The notes: generated by a model from the letters alone, not told the origin. A DNA stretch of 64,000 nucleotides from Oscillospiraceae bacterium (GCA_012520505.1 JAAYOC010000024.1:26997-90996), one strand, 5' to 3'. Shown: positions 17,238 through 26,223, numbered from the stretch's first letter. A program made the numbers and translations.

Positions 17238-18256
17238 GATTTAGCCTCCTCCTTTTCCTTTGCTTTCTTTTCCTTTTTTTTCTTTTCCGGTTTTACATAT
17301 CCAAATGGTTTTGGAGCTGTAAGACTTTCAATATGTGGAGTGAAGATGTTCATAATTATGATTGAGAATGAAACACCTTCCGGAAGGCTACCAAAAAGTC
17401 TGATAATACAAGTGATGAGACCAGCGCCTATAGCGTAAATCCATTTACCACTTTTTGTAATAGGACTTGTTGTATAATCTGTCGCCATAAAAAAGGCACC
17501 GATTATAAGACCGCCACCGAGCACTTCATAAATCATTGCGTTAAAATCACCTTTAAATGCAATAATGGAAATTAAAGCAACTGTTCCAATGTATGCTACC
17601 GGAATGATAGGTGATATAACTTTGCGGATGATAAGATAAAGTCCACCAATTAAAAGAGCAATGGCGGAAACTTCACCAAGACAACCGCTTGTTGTACCAA
17701 GGAACATTTCTATGAGTGATGGTGCATCAGAAGAAAGACCAGACTCAAGTGAGATAAGGCCCATTGGTGTAGCGCCTGTTACAGCATCAATATCCCAACC
17801 AATTTTATTTAGGCCGGCAAAAGTAGCTGCTGACATTCTGCCAGGGAAAGCAGACATTAGAACAATACGAGCAAGGAGTGCAGGGTTAACAAAGTTTTGA
17901 CCGATACCGCCAAACATCTGTTTTACTACAACGATTGCAATTATTGAACCTAATGCAACTTGCCATAGTGGCATATTGGATGGGAGATTATATGCAAGAA
18001 GAAGACCTGTAACAGCAGCGGATAAATCGCCGATTGTTTGTTCTCTCTTCATTGCTTTTCTTGATAAGAATTCAGCGAGCACAGCTGTAATTACCGCTAC
18101 AGCAATTACTGCAAGTGTGCGAGCGCCAAAAATGAAAACAGAAGCAATTCCTGCAGGGATTAAAGCAATGATAACATCAAGCATAATACCTGTGGTAGTG
18201 TCAGCAGAACCTACATGAGGTGAAGCATTGACAGTAAGTTTATTCTTAAGTTCCAT
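17234..18256 (-). CDS. rnfD: Rnf complex subunit D (flavinylated)
   Basis: Membrane subunit of 340 residues with about nine helices, related to NqrB. FMN is expected on the Thr of VTGATPMG (near 176-181). FNPALLARIV-like NFVNPALLARIVLM and the SGKWIYAIGAG segment fit the family. The C terminus is a Lys/Glu-rich cytoplasmic tail. It is the membrane site for ion translocation together with RnfA/E/G. It overlaps rnfC by one base. Confidence 0.95.
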   Translation of the reverse strand: MELKNKLTVNASPHVGSADTTTGIMLDVIIALIPAGIASVFIFGARTLAVIAVAVITAVLAEFLSRKAMKREQTIGDLSAAVTGLLLAYNLPSNMPLWQVALGSIIAIVVVKQMFGGIGQNFVNPALLARIVLMSAFPGRMSAATFAGLNKIGWDIDAVTGATPMGLISLESGLSSDAPSLIEMFLGTTSGCLGEVSAIALLIGGLYLIIRKVISPIIPVAYIGTVALISIIAFKGDFNAMIYEVLGGGLIIGAFFMATDYTTSPITKSGKWIYAIGAGLITCIIRLFGSLPEGVSFSIIIMNIFTPHIESLTAPKPFGYVKPEKKKKEKKAKEKEEAKS

Positions 18257-19620
18257 TACTTTTCACTCTCCTCTCTGTTCACTGCATTAGCAAGGATTAC
18301 TGCTTTAGCAAGACGCATGTGTTGAACAAGAGGCTTGCCTGATGGACATGCGTATGCACAAGAACCACATTCCATACATGTTGTTGCATGAAGTGCTTCA
18401 CAACCTTCAGCATCGCCAAGAGCAGCACGAATCTCAATCTTTGATGGCATAAGGTTTAGTGGACATGCTTCAGCACAACGACCGCAACGTATACAATCGC
18501 GCTCTTTTTTAATTCGAACCTGATCTTTTGAAAAAGCGAGAATTGCGTTGTTGCTTTTAAGGATAGGTACATCAATATCACAAAGAGCTATACCCATCAT
18601 TGGACCACCAGAGATTATTTTATAAGGTTCTGATGAGAATCCGCCACAGAATTCAATAATTTTTGAAACTTCTGTTCCTATTGGAACACGTAGATTTTTA
18701 GGTTCTTTAATTGCCGAACCGTCAACTGTTAAAGAACGAGAAACAAGAGGTTTGCCTGTTTTTAGATATCTTCCAAGAAAAGAAATTGATGCAACGTTCA
18801 TTACAACAACACCTACATCTGATGGAAGTTTTCCAGGAGGTACTCTCTTGCCGGTAACTGATTCAATGAGTACTTTTTCAGCACCTTGTGGATATCTTGA
18901 TTTTAGAATAACAAGTTTCACACTGTCATCCCAATCTGCATTGTTAGATGCAATTTTTTGAAGTATCTCGAATGCATCGCACTTGTTGTCTTCAATAGCA
19001 ATAAATACATTTTTGAAACCAAGTATTTCTTTCACAGTATAAATACCTGAAAGAACATCCCAAGAGTTGTCAATACATTCTCTGTGATCAACTGTTATAA
19101 AAGGTTCACATTCAGCTGCATTGATAATGAGGGTATCGACACCTGCGTCTTCTTTAAATGCGAGCTTTACATGTGTAGGGAAACCAGCACCGCCGAGACC
19201 TACAAGACCAGAAGCTCTTACTGCTTTGAGAAAATCCTCTCTGCTGTTGACTTTTGGAACCTTGAAATCTGCATCTGTCATTTTACCGTCTGATTCAATG
19301 GTAACTGCTGGAATCATACTTCCGTCGGCAACCTTAACCGGACCTACAGCTACAACCTTTCCCGAAACAGTAGCATGGATTGGAGCACTTACAAACGCAT
19401 CTGTATCGCCGACAACGTCGCCAATTTTGACTTCGTCGCCAACTTTTACAGTTGGTATGCAAGGAGCACCAATGTGCTGCTGCATTGGAAGGATGACACG
19501 TTCTGGGGCAGGCATGCGGACAACCTCAAGAGTACATGTATTCTTATGATGAGAAACACGTACTCCGCCGCGACCTTTTGCTGCAGGTTTTAGTGCGCCT
19601 TCAATTTTTTTGCTTGCCAT
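18256..19620 (-). CDS. rnfC: Rnf complex subunit C
   Basis: 454-residue peripheral subunit that binds NADH/FMN and hands electrons into the complex. GLGGAGFPTHVK near 160 is the flavin/NADH motif, and two ferredoxin motifs (CIRCGRCAEACP, CMECGSCAYACP) lie near 380-435. An N-terminal lipoyl-like RnfC domain occupies about 30-110. AAGGAG lies 8 nt before the ATG. It heads rnfCDGEAB, with 131 bp between it and the Gx transporter gene; that gap holds a palindrome. Confidence 0.95.
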   Translation of the reverse strand: MASKKIEGALKPAAKGRGGVRVSHHKNTCTLEVVRMPAPERVILPMQQHIGAPCIPTVKVGDEVKIGDVVGDTDAFVSAPIHATVSGKVVAVGPVKVADGSMIPAVTIESDGKMTDADFKVPKVNSREDFLKAVRASGLVGLGGAGFPTHVKLAFKEDAGVDTLIINAAECEPFITVDHRECIDNSWDVLSGIYTVKEILGFKNVFIAIEDNKCDAFEILQKIASNNADWDDSVKLVILKSRYPQGAEKVLIESVTGKRVPPGKLPSDVGVVVMNVASISFLGRYLKTGKPLVSRSLTVDGSAIKEPKNLRVPIGTEVSKIIEFCGGFSSEPYKIISGGPMMGIALCDIDVPILKSNNAILAFSKDQVRIKKERDCIRCGRCAEACPLNLMPSKIEIRAALGDAEGCEALHATTCMECGSCAYACPSGKPLVQHMRLAKAVILANAVNREESEK

Positions 19621-19643
19621 TCATTCAACTCCTTAATAGGCTT

Positions 19644-19709
19644 TGTCTTAAGAGAACTTGCAACTTCATTGCAACAGTCAATACAAAGAAGTTTAGTTGT
19701 CTTAAGACA
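19644..19709 (-). promoter_or_regulatory. Palindrome and half-repeat upstream of rnfC
   Basis: The perfect palindrome TGTCTTAAGACA (19698-19709) and a second TGTCTTAAGA (19644-19653) lie 45-54 bp apart in the rnfC upstream region. This is a possible operator. I see no convincing -35/-10 pair here. Confidence 0.4.
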
Positions 19710-19751
19710 GCTTAAGAATCAATATATTAATAAGTGGACTTGTTCCACAGA

Positions 19752-20291
19752 TTAACCTTTAGTAAATTGTGTTAGTTGCTTATTTAGGGCTGGCATAACA
19801 ATTCTTAAAATAGTTCCGGTTATTGACCCTGTGATTATTGCGAAAAGTAAAAGAAGAGGACCATAACTTACTGCAAGAGCTGCGGTGCCGGAAATTATAC
19901 ATGCAACAATTAGTTGTCCAAGATTATGAGCGATTGCAGAAAGAATCGACACACCCATTAGACCGAAAGGTCTTTTTTTCATATTTACTAAAGCAACCAT
20001 AATAATAGTTGAAAGCAATCCACCTGAAAGACTCATTAGCCCTGCTGTAAGCCCTCTTGTTACACTGGCAAAAATACTTTTGATTATCGTAATAATTATA
20101 GCTCCCCAAAAACCTATTGTGTTTGCGGTAAACATTGTAATTATGTTGGAAAATCCCGGTTTTGCTCCTGGTGGAAGACCCGGAATTGCCGGTATTAAGT
20201 TTTCAAAGAAGGAAAGAGCAAGTGCCTGTGCACCAAGAATTCCCATTAGAGCAATATATGAAGTTTTTTTATCAATGCGGATTTTATTCAT
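19752..20291 (-). CDS. Gx transporter family membrane protein
   Basis: 179 residues, five or six hydrophobic segments, with NLIPAIPGLPPGAKPGFSNI near 27-46, the signature of the Gx transporter/heptaprenyl diphosphate synthase component I family, and a Gly-rich helix GLMSLSGGLLSTI. The fold is related to ECF-type substrate-binding proteins. It often accompanies ApbE and NusG_II proteins in anaerobes. The ribosome site is AGGAGAG. Substrate unknown; import of a flavin or quinone precursor is possible but only inferred. Confidence 0.75.
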   Translation of the reverse strand: MNKIRIDKKTSYIALMGILGAQALALSFFENLIPAIPGLPPGAKPGFSNIITMFTANTIGFWGAIIITIIKSIFASVTRGLTAGLMSLSGGLLSTIIMVALVNMKKRPFGLMGVSILSAIAHNLGQLIVACIISGTAALAVSYGPLLLLFAIITGSITGTILRIVMPALNKQLTQFTKG

Positions 20292-20300
20292 ATTGCTCTC

Positions 20301-20678
20301 CTAGTAAGTAATCACATCTGGTTTAGATTTATCTTTTTTGCCTTCAATTACCACCAGGGTTTTTGAAGGAAGGCAAGCTGCTATATCGCCAGGACGGGAT
20401 AAAACACCTGTATTAACACAGAGTTTGTCATGACATTCTGCATAGGTGTAAGCGATTGAGTTCTTTTTTACCGTAAGCTTTGCCTGTGGATTACATTCTA
20501 AGTCTATTTCATATTCTTCAGTTACGGATGATAAATCAATTGTTTCGATTTGGCTACCATCTTTGTAGATTACAGCAACTAAAGGTTCGTTTGAAAAGTA
20601 TTTAGGAATTAAAAGCACACCACAGATGAAAAGTAAAATGACGAGGAGTATTATGTCAGCTCGTTTTATAAAATCCAT
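20301..20678 (-). CDS. NusG domain II-containing protein
   Basis: 125 residues: one N-terminal membrane helix (6-24), then a small beta-rich domain outside the membrane with the motif AECHDKLCVNTG (CxxKxC...G). This matches the stand-alone NusG_II family, which despite its name is not a transcription factor. I start at 20678 because GGGGTGA lies just upstream; the longer frame begins inside apbE. It is 4 bp from the apbE stop and 9 bp before the Gx transporter, so it belongs to one operon. The two Cys may bind a metal or form a disulfide. Confidence 0.8.
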   Translation of the reverse strand: MDFIKRADIILLVILLFICGVLLIPKYFSNEPLVAVIYKDGSQIETIDLSSVTEEYEIDLECNPQAKLTVKKNSIAYTYAECHDKLCVNTGVLSRPGDIAACLPSKTLVVIEGKKDKSKPDVITY

Positions 20679-20682
20679 AGTG

Positions 20683-21696
20683 TCACCCCATTTTGAAGGA
20701 ATCATCTATGATTTTGAATTCAATGTTTCCAAATGTGTGAACTTTGCGGTCCTTCATTATGAAAACAGCAGAAGAATTGTATTTAGAAAGTAATTCTTTA
20801 GATTTATCTCCATAGCCTAAAATGAAGCAGGCAGTAGATAGTGCGTCCGATAGAACACCAGACTCTGAAACTACAGTTACACCAGTTATGTTACTTTCAG
20901 CAGGGTACCCTGTCTTTGGGTTTAAAATGTGATGATAGTTTTTGCCATCTACTGTTAAAATTTTTTCATAATCACCGGAAGTCGAAACACAAACTTTTTT
21001 GCAGGTAATTATACCCATAGAGTCATTTTCTGTACCGTAAGGGTTTCGAATTCCTACATTAAAAGTACCATTTTTTGTATTTGGATTTTCACCATAAAGA
21101 AGAATTGAACCTCCAACTGAAAAAATACCACCCGGAATAAAACTAGACTCTGAATCTAAAAGAAATTTTATTTCATCACAAGCAAGACCTTTGCCAACTG
21201 CTCCAAGATCAAGGTTTTGACCTTCTGCAACTTTAATAGTGTTGCCATTTATAGAAATACGGGAGGCATCAATGTTTTTTATTGCATTTTCGATTTCTTT
21301 CTCTGTTGGAAGTTTTGCGTTTTCAGTACCAATACCCCAGAGATTTGTGAGATTACCAACCGTTATATCGAAGAGATTATCCGTATCTTTTGAAATTTCA
21401 AGGCAAGTCTGTATACAGTCTAAAACAACCTTAGAGACTTCTGCTTCGCCTGTTTTATTGATGTTGTAAATTTCAGAGCCTTCTATACGCCAGGAGAGTC
21501 TTTTTGTGTCAAGGTCATTTACAAGTTTAGTTACTTTTGATATTGTTCCTTCGACGTCTTCACCATACACACTTTGTGTTATTACCGTACCCATTGCAAG
21601 GGTAGTGTTTACCGTTGGTTCAACATCTTTTTTACAAGCTGAAAATAAAAAAAGAAACACGACCACTATAAAAGTTAACAGTCGTGTTTTGTTCAT
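20683..21696 (-). CDS. apbE: FAD:protein FMN transferase (lipoprotein)
   Basis: Transfers FMN from FAD to Thr of extracytoplasmic proteins, including RnfD and RnfG encoded downstream. 337 residues with a lipobox FSAC (Cys21), so it is anchored outside the cell membrane. Family motifs: LDLGAVGKGLACD (about 168-180), SGDYEK and HHILNPKTGYPA (about 250), and SDALSTACFILGYG (about 283-296), including Mg-binding Asp/Thr positions. First gene of the apbE-NusG_II-Gx-rnf run on this strand. GGAG lies 10 nt before the ATG. Confidence 0.94.
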   Translation of the reverse strand: MNKTRLLTFIVVVFLFLFSACKKDVEPTVNTTLAMGTVITQSVYGEDVEGTISKVTKLVNDLDTKRLSWRIEGSEIYNINKTGEAEVSKVVLDCIQTCLEISKDTDNLFDITVGNLTNLWGIGTENAKLPTEKEIENAIKNIDASRISINGNTIKVAEGQNLDLGAVGKGLACDEIKFLLDSESSFIPGGIFSVGGSILLYGENPNTKNGTFNVGIRNPYGTENDSMGIITCKKVCVSTSGDYEKILTVDGKNYHHILNPKTGYPAESNITGVTVVSESGVLSDALSTACFILGYGDKSKELLSKYNSSAVFIMKDRKVHTFGNIEFKIIDDSFKMG

Positions 21697-21856
21697 AAGT
21701 TTTCAACTCCAAAAAGTATTTATAATTAATTACATACTAATACACGTTATCAATCACCTCAACATTCTATCTTATTTACTTTCCTTTTTCAATGTGTAAT
21801 ATGCCGTTTTTTTGTCTTTTTTCTGCTAAAGATTGGATAAGTTAACAAAAATGATG

Positions 21857-21885
21857 TTGACGAAAAACTTTGAATGACAGATAAT
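21857..21885 (+). promoter_or_regulatory. Promoter of mcsA-mcsB
   Basis: TTGACG (21857-21862), 17 bp, GATAAT (21880-21885). The spacer contains CTTTGAATGAC, but a clean CtsR heptad pair is not present. Confidence 0.65.
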
Positions 21886-21932
21886 AAACAGGTGGAAAGA
21901 TAAGAAAAAATAAAAAGAAAGGGGAGAAGTGA

Positions 21933-22310
21933 ATGCTTTGTCAAAATTGTGCAAGAAATGAGGCCACAACTCATATCAAAAGAATAGTGAATGGTGAGAC
22001 TTCTCAAATGCATTTATGCTACAACTGTGCAGAGCATTTGGGATATGCAAACATGTTTTCAGGTTTTGGTTTTAACATTGACAATATGTTTCAAAACTTC
22101 TTTCCGGAATTTTCACATGCGTTATTGGCAGCTGAAGAGAGTGAACGTTGCCCGACTTGTGGTACTAGTTTTGAAGAACTTATTCATTCCGGCATGATGG
22201 GTTGTGCAGACTGTTATAGAGTTTTTTATGAAGAGCTTAAACCATTTTTGTCACGCATACACGGAAGAGCCTCTTATGTAGGAAAACGTAGAGGTGATAG
22301 TAATGCTTAA
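21933..22310 (+). CDS. mcsA: McsA, activator of protein-arginine kinase (short form)
   Basis: Zinc-finger partner that activates McsB. 125 residues with four CxxC pairs: CQNC at 3-6, CYNC, CPTC and CADC. Usual McsA is about 170-185 residues and ends in a UVR coiled-coil; here the protein stops soon after the second zinc finger (RGDSNA), so the UVR part looks absent. The stop overlaps the start of mcsB by 8 bases, so the end is real unless there is a sequencing error. The ribosome site is GGGGAG. Confidence 0.85.
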   Translation: MLCQNCARNEATTHIKRIVNGETSQMHLCYNCAEHLGYANMFSGFGFNIDNMFQNFFPEFSHALLAAEESERCPTCGTSFEELIHSGMMGCADCYRVFYEELKPFLSRIHGRASYVGKRRGDSNA

Positions 22311-23304
22311 ATGGTATCAGTGTGAGGGTGCTGAAAATGATGTAGTTATAAGTACAAAAGTACATTTATCACGTAATATAAAGGGATACAACTTTACAGT
22401 TAAGCTTTTAGATGAAGAAATGTATGAAATTTCAGATAAAGTTGAAGATGTTTTAGAAAGCAGATTGTCCGGAAAGTTTGTAGCTACACCAATGGAGGAG
22501 ATGGGTAGAGATTTACAAATTTCTTTGGCGGAGCGAGGACTTATAAGCCCTGAGTTTGCAAGTTCCTCTTTTGGACGAACAATAATTTCAACTGAAGATG
22601 AGAGTCTTAGCATAATGGTTTGCGAAGAGGACCATTTGAAAATTCAAGCATTACTTCCGGGAATTGAACTTGAAAAAGCTTATGAGCTTGTAGATACTTT
22701 AGATCAACTACTTGATTCTGAACTTACATTTTCTTTTGATGAGAAACTTGGATATCTTACTCAATGTCCAACAAATATAGGCACCGCAATGAGAGCATCA
22801 GTTACACTTCAATTGCCGGCACTCTCAATTAAGGGACAAATTCCAAAACTTTCAAATATGGTGTCAAAATTGGGACTTGTTTTAACTGGTGCCTATGGTG
22901 GTGGAGATAAACCGCTAGGAGCTCTCTTTATGCTTTCAAATCAGGTAACACTCGGTATTTCTGAGCAAGCAGCAATTGAAAATCTCAAGGCAATTTCGTT
23001 CTCAATTGCTGAGCAAGAGAGGACACTTCGCCTTGAGCTTATGAATAACTTGAGTTTTCAAGATTTATTTTGGCGCGCAATGGGAACACTCAAAAATGCC
23101 CGAGTGCTTAGCCTTTCCGAGTTTATGGAACAGGTTGCAATTGCGAAGGTAGGACTTAGTGAAATAGACGCACCTGTTGAAAAGATAAATGAACTTCTTT
23201 TTGCAATGCAACCGGCAACATTAAATGTTGAATATGGCGACTCACTCGACAAACGGGTGAGAAGAATTAAGCGCGCCGATAGAGTTCGTGAGATATTTAG
23301 ATAA
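22303..23304 (+). CDS. mcsB: Protein-arginine kinase McsB
   Basis: Phosphorylates arginines on proteins to mark them for ClpCP degradation. The 333 residues have the phosphagen-kinase-like fold: VHLSRNIKGYNF near 24-35, and YGGGDKPLGALFMLSNQVTLG near 202-222, which corresponds to the nucleotide-binding loop. I start at the ATG at 22303, 6 nt after AGAGGTG; the GTG at 22294 is in the ribosome site. Neither ctsR nor clpC, its usual operon partners, is next to it; clpP and clpX are about 34 kb away in this window. Confidence 0.92.
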   Translation: MLKWYQCEGAENDVVISTKVHLSRNIKGYNFTVKLLDEEMYEISDKVEDVLESRLSGKFVATPMEEMGRDLQISLAERGLISPEFASSSFGRTIISTEDESLSIMVCEEDHLKIQALLPGIELEKAYELVDTLDQLLDSELTFSFDEKLGYLTQCPTNIGTAMRASVTLQLPALSIKGQIPKLSNMVSKLGLVLTGAYGGGDKPLGALFMLSNQVTLGISEQAAIENLKAISFSIAEQERTLRLELMNNLSFQDLFWRAMGTLKNARVLSLSEFMEQVAIAKVGLSEIDAPVEKINELLFAMQPATLNVEYGDSLDKRVRRIKRADRVREIFR

Positions 23305-23306
23305 AT

Positions 23307-23336
23307 TAAAGCCTCGTTATTAGCGAGGCTTTTTAT
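23307..23336 (+). terminator. mcsB terminator overlapping the convergent CDS
   Basis: GCCTCG (23311-23316) and CGAGGC (23324-23329) flank a 7-nt loop, followed by TTTTTATTTT. The right arm encodes the last codons of the opposing glycosyltransferase. Confidence 0.85.
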
Positions 23337-24261
23337 TTTCTAAAATTTCTTTTGTAATGTAGATTGGTCGCTTTTTAGTTTGAATATAAGTTTTTGATAA
23401 ATATTCACCAATTATTCCCAGAGTCATAAGTTGTAGTCCGTTAAAGAATAGAATCAAAACTACAATGGTAGCATAACCTGGAATTGCAATTGAAAATGCA
23501 AGTTTTTGGACTATTACGACAATCATGTAAATTAAGGCGGTGATTGAAGAGAGACCTCCAATCCAAGAAGAAATTTTAAGAGGTGTTGTAGTGAAAGCTA
23601 CAATTCCTTCAAAAGCATATTTAAATAGTTTTATGAGAGACCAAGAACTGGTTCCCGAAAGTCTTGCGTTTGTATCGTATGGCATGTAGTAGGTTTCAAA
23701 ACCTACCCATGGAAAAATTCCCTTTGAAAATCTATGATATTCGCCCATAGAGATTATTGCGTCTGCTACAGGTCTTCTAAAGGTTCTAAAATCTGATGCA
23801 CCATTTTTAAAATCGACTTCTGCTAATCGATTTATTAATTTATAGAAACAGTTTTTGAAAAAGATTTTAATAGCACTTTCATGGCGTTCGTCTTGATAGG
23901 CTGCAACACAGTCATAATCTTTGTTTTCATCAAGAAACTCTACCATTTTTACAATATACTCCGGATCTTGTTGAAGGTCGGCATCAATCAAGCTGACATA
24001 GTCACCACTTGATTCTTTGATGCCGGCAAACATTGCAGCTTCTTTACCAAAGTTTCGAGAGAAATTGATTATTTTCATATCCACATTTGTAGAGGATAAG
24101 ATTTCTTTTAAATTTTTTAAAGTATCGTCTTTGCTACCGTCGTTTACGAAGATAAGCTCAAAATTTGAAATGTGTCCTGAAAAGGTAGAAGTTACTTTTT
24201 GAAAAAAAGGAGCAATGTTTGAAGCTTCATTGTAGCAAGGGATAATAAGCGATAATTTCAT
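23320..24261 (-). CDS. GT2 family glycosyltransferase with two membrane helices (DpM/GtrB-like)
   Basis: 313 residues. The first 230 form a GT-A glycosyltransferase domain (MKLSLIIPCYNEASN, FVNDGSKDDT, DADLQQDPE); two helices near 235-258 and 268-292 anchor it in the membrane. GEYLSKTYIQTKKRPIYI at the C terminus is a hallmark of GtrB/YkoT-like enzymes that load a sugar onto undecaprenyl phosphate. I start at 24261 behind GGTGA; a frame extension to 24483 runs into the pckA promoter region. The stop lies in the mcsB terminator. A GtrA-like flippase candidate is at 5271, not adjacent. Confidence 0.87.
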   Translation of the reverse strand: MKLSLIIPCYNEASNIAPFFQKVTSTFSGHISNFELIFVNDGSKDDTLKNLKEILSSTNVDMKIINFSRNFGKEAAMFAGIKESSGDYVSLIDADLQQDPEYIVKMVEFLDENKDYDCVAAYQDERHESAIKIFFKNCFYKLINRLAEVDFKNGASDFRTFRRPVADAIISMGEYHRFSKGIFPWVGFETYYMPYDTNARLSGTSSWSLIKLFKYAFEGIVAFTTTPLKISSWIGGLSSITALIYMIVVIVQKLAFSIAIPGYATIVVLILFFNGLQLMTLGIIGEYLSKTYIQTKKRPIYITKEILENKKPR

Positions 24262-24388
24262 AATTTTCACCATATACATAAATAAAGAGATTGAAATTAT
24301 TATACAATAATCTAATGAAAATTGGTAGTAATATGTTGGCAATATGTGATATACTGTATAATCAAGTTTTTTTGAAAGGAAAATTTTT

Positions 24389-26170
24389 ATGGAGAGAAAG
24401 ACAACTAATCCTACACTCAATGCATGGCTCGATGAAAGAATTGCTCTTTTAAATCCTGATAATATTGTTTGGATTGATGGCACAGAAGAGCAAATTGAAG
24501 CACTTAGAGCAGAGGCATGCAGTACCGGGGAACTTGAAAAACTTAATGAAGAACTTCTACCTGATTGTTATTTACACAGAACAGCGGTAAATGACGTTGC
24601 TCGTGTTGAAGATAGAACCTTTATTTGCACACCGACAAAAGAGGAAGCTGGTCCACTTAACAATTGGAAAGACCCGATTGAAACTTATAAGATGCTTGAT
24701 GATATTGCACGAGGAAGTTATAAGGGCCGTACAATGTATATAATCCCTTATTCAATGGGACCGGTTGGTTCACCTTTTTCAAAGATTGGTATTGAAATTA
24801 CAGACTCAATTTATGTTGTGCTCAACATGGTAATTATGACAAGGGTCGGTGATGATGTGCTTGAAGCACTCGGTGATTCTGATGATTGGGTTCGTGGTAC
24901 TCACTGTAAGGTAGACATTGATAAAGAAAAGCGTTATATTTGTCAATTTCCACAGGATAATGCAATTTATTCTGTAAATTCAGGTTATGGAGGAAATGTT
25001 CTTCTTGGTAAGAAGTGCTTTGCCCTTAGAATTGCTTCTTATCAGGGCATGAAAGAAGGTTGGCAGGCTGAACATATGCTTATTTTAGGCATTGAAAATC
25101 CACAAGGTGAAACAAAATATATTTGTGCTGCGTTTCCATCAGCTTGTGGTAAGACTAATCTTGCAATGCTTATTCCACCTGAAGGATATAAAAAGGCTGG
25201 ATATAAAGTTTGGTGCGTAGGGGATGACATAGCTTGGATTCGAAAAGGTAACGATGGACGTCTCTATGCAATTAATCCTGAGAATGGCTTCTTTGGTGTT
25301 GCTCCAGGAACAAATGAAAAATCAAATCCTAATGCACTTGCTTCTGTAAAAAGAGGAACAATATTTACAAATGTAGCTCATAATCTTGATAACAATACTG
25401 TTTGGTGGGAAGGACTTGATAAGAATCCACCAACAAATGCCAGAGAATGGACAGGTAAACCTTGGAACGGTGCTGTTGATACTGAACCGGGCGCGCATCC
25501 AAATTCACGTTTTACTGCACCTGCAAAGAATTGTCCATGTATTAGTCCTGAATTTGAAAATCCAGCAGGTGTTCCAATTTCTGCATTTGTATTTGGGGGA
25601 CGTCGTGCTAAACTTGCACCACTTGTTTACCAGTCAAGAAATTGGAATCATGGTGTATTTGTAGGTTCAGTCATGGCTTCTGAAACAACTGCAGCAGCAT
25701 TTGGTGCAGTTGGCGTTGTTCGTCGTGACCCAATGGCAATGCGCCCATTCATCGGCTACGACTGTGGTACATACTTTAAACACTGGATTGAAATTGGTAA
25801 AACAATTGACCCTGAAAAGGCACCAAAAATCTTTAATGTAAATTGGTTTAGAAAAGATGATGATGGTAATTTCATGTGGCCAGGTTTTGGTGACAACCTT
25901 AGAGTTCTTGAATGGATTATAAAGCGTTGCGAGGGCAAAGTAGATGCAGTAGAGACACCAATAGGCTTTATGCCAAAACCGGAAGACATCAATCTCAAAG
26001 GAATTGAAGATGAAGTTTCAATTGATTCACTCAAAGAAATGCTTTCAGTAGATAAGAATCTCTGGGCAGAAGAAGTTGCAGGAATAGAAGAATTCTACAA
26101 AGAACTCGGTGACACAGTACCAAAAGAACTTCATGACTGCCTTGCTAGACTTAAAGCAAATATTGAATAA
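24389..26170 (+). CDS. pckA: Phosphoenolpyruvate carboxykinase, GTP-type
   Basis: Interconverts oxaloacetate plus GTP with PEP, GDP and CO2. The 593 residues fit the GTP-dependent family, not the ATP family of about 530. The hyper-reactive Cys253 is in FPSACGKTN (P-loop); GTHCKVD and FGGRRAKLAPLVYQSRNW are further signatures. In fermenting anaerobes it can run in the carboxylating direction toward succinate or propionate. Its own promoter is likely upstream (TATAAT at 24357-24362 with an imperfect -35). The ribosome site is GAAAGGA. Confidence 0.95.
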   Translation: MERKTTNPTLNAWLDERIALLNPDNIVWIDGTEEQIEALRAEACSTGELEKLNEELLPDCYLHRTAVNDVARVEDRTFICTPTKEEAGPLNNWKDPIETYKMLDDIARGSYKGRTMYIIPYSMGPVGSPFSKIGIEITDSIYVVLNMVIMTRVGDDVLEALGDSDDWVRGTHCKVDIDKEKRYICQFPQDNAIYSVNSGYGGNVLLGKKCFALRIASYQGMKEGWQAEHMLILGIENPQGETKYICAAFPSACGKTNLAMLIPPEGYKKAGYKVWCVGDDIAWIRKGNDGRLYAINPENGFFGVAPGTNEKSNPNALASVKRGTIFTNVAHNLDNNTVWWEGLDKNPPTNAREWTGKPWNGAVDTEPGAHPNSRFTAPAKNCPCISPEFENPAGVPISAFVFGGRRAKLAPLVYQSRNWNHGVFVGSVMASETTAAAFGAVGVVRRDPMAMRPFIGYDCGTYFKHWIEIGKTIDPEKAPKIFNVNWFRKDDDGNFMWPGFGDNLRVLEWIIKRCEGKVDAVETPIGFMPKPEDINLKGIEDEVSIDSLKEMLSVDKNLWAEEVAGIEEFYKELGDTVPKELHDCLARLKANIE

Positions 26171-26190
26171 ATTTTTAAATTTAATATTTT

Positions 26191-26223
26191 GGAGAGCGGA
26201 ATTTCCGCTCTCCTTTTATTTTT
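26191..26223 (+). terminator. pckA terminator
   Basis: GGAGAGCGGAA pairs with TTCCGCTCTCC across one base (26191-26213), followed by TTTTATTTTTT. Confidence 0.92.

Noticed and set aside
21846..21885. CtsR operator before mcsA
   Set aside because: TTGAC and TTTGAA half-matches only; part is explained by the -35 box.
24262..24483. Extension of the glycosyltransferase over the pckA start
   Set aside because: It would overlap the divergent gene start, and the family begins at MKLSLIIPCYNE.
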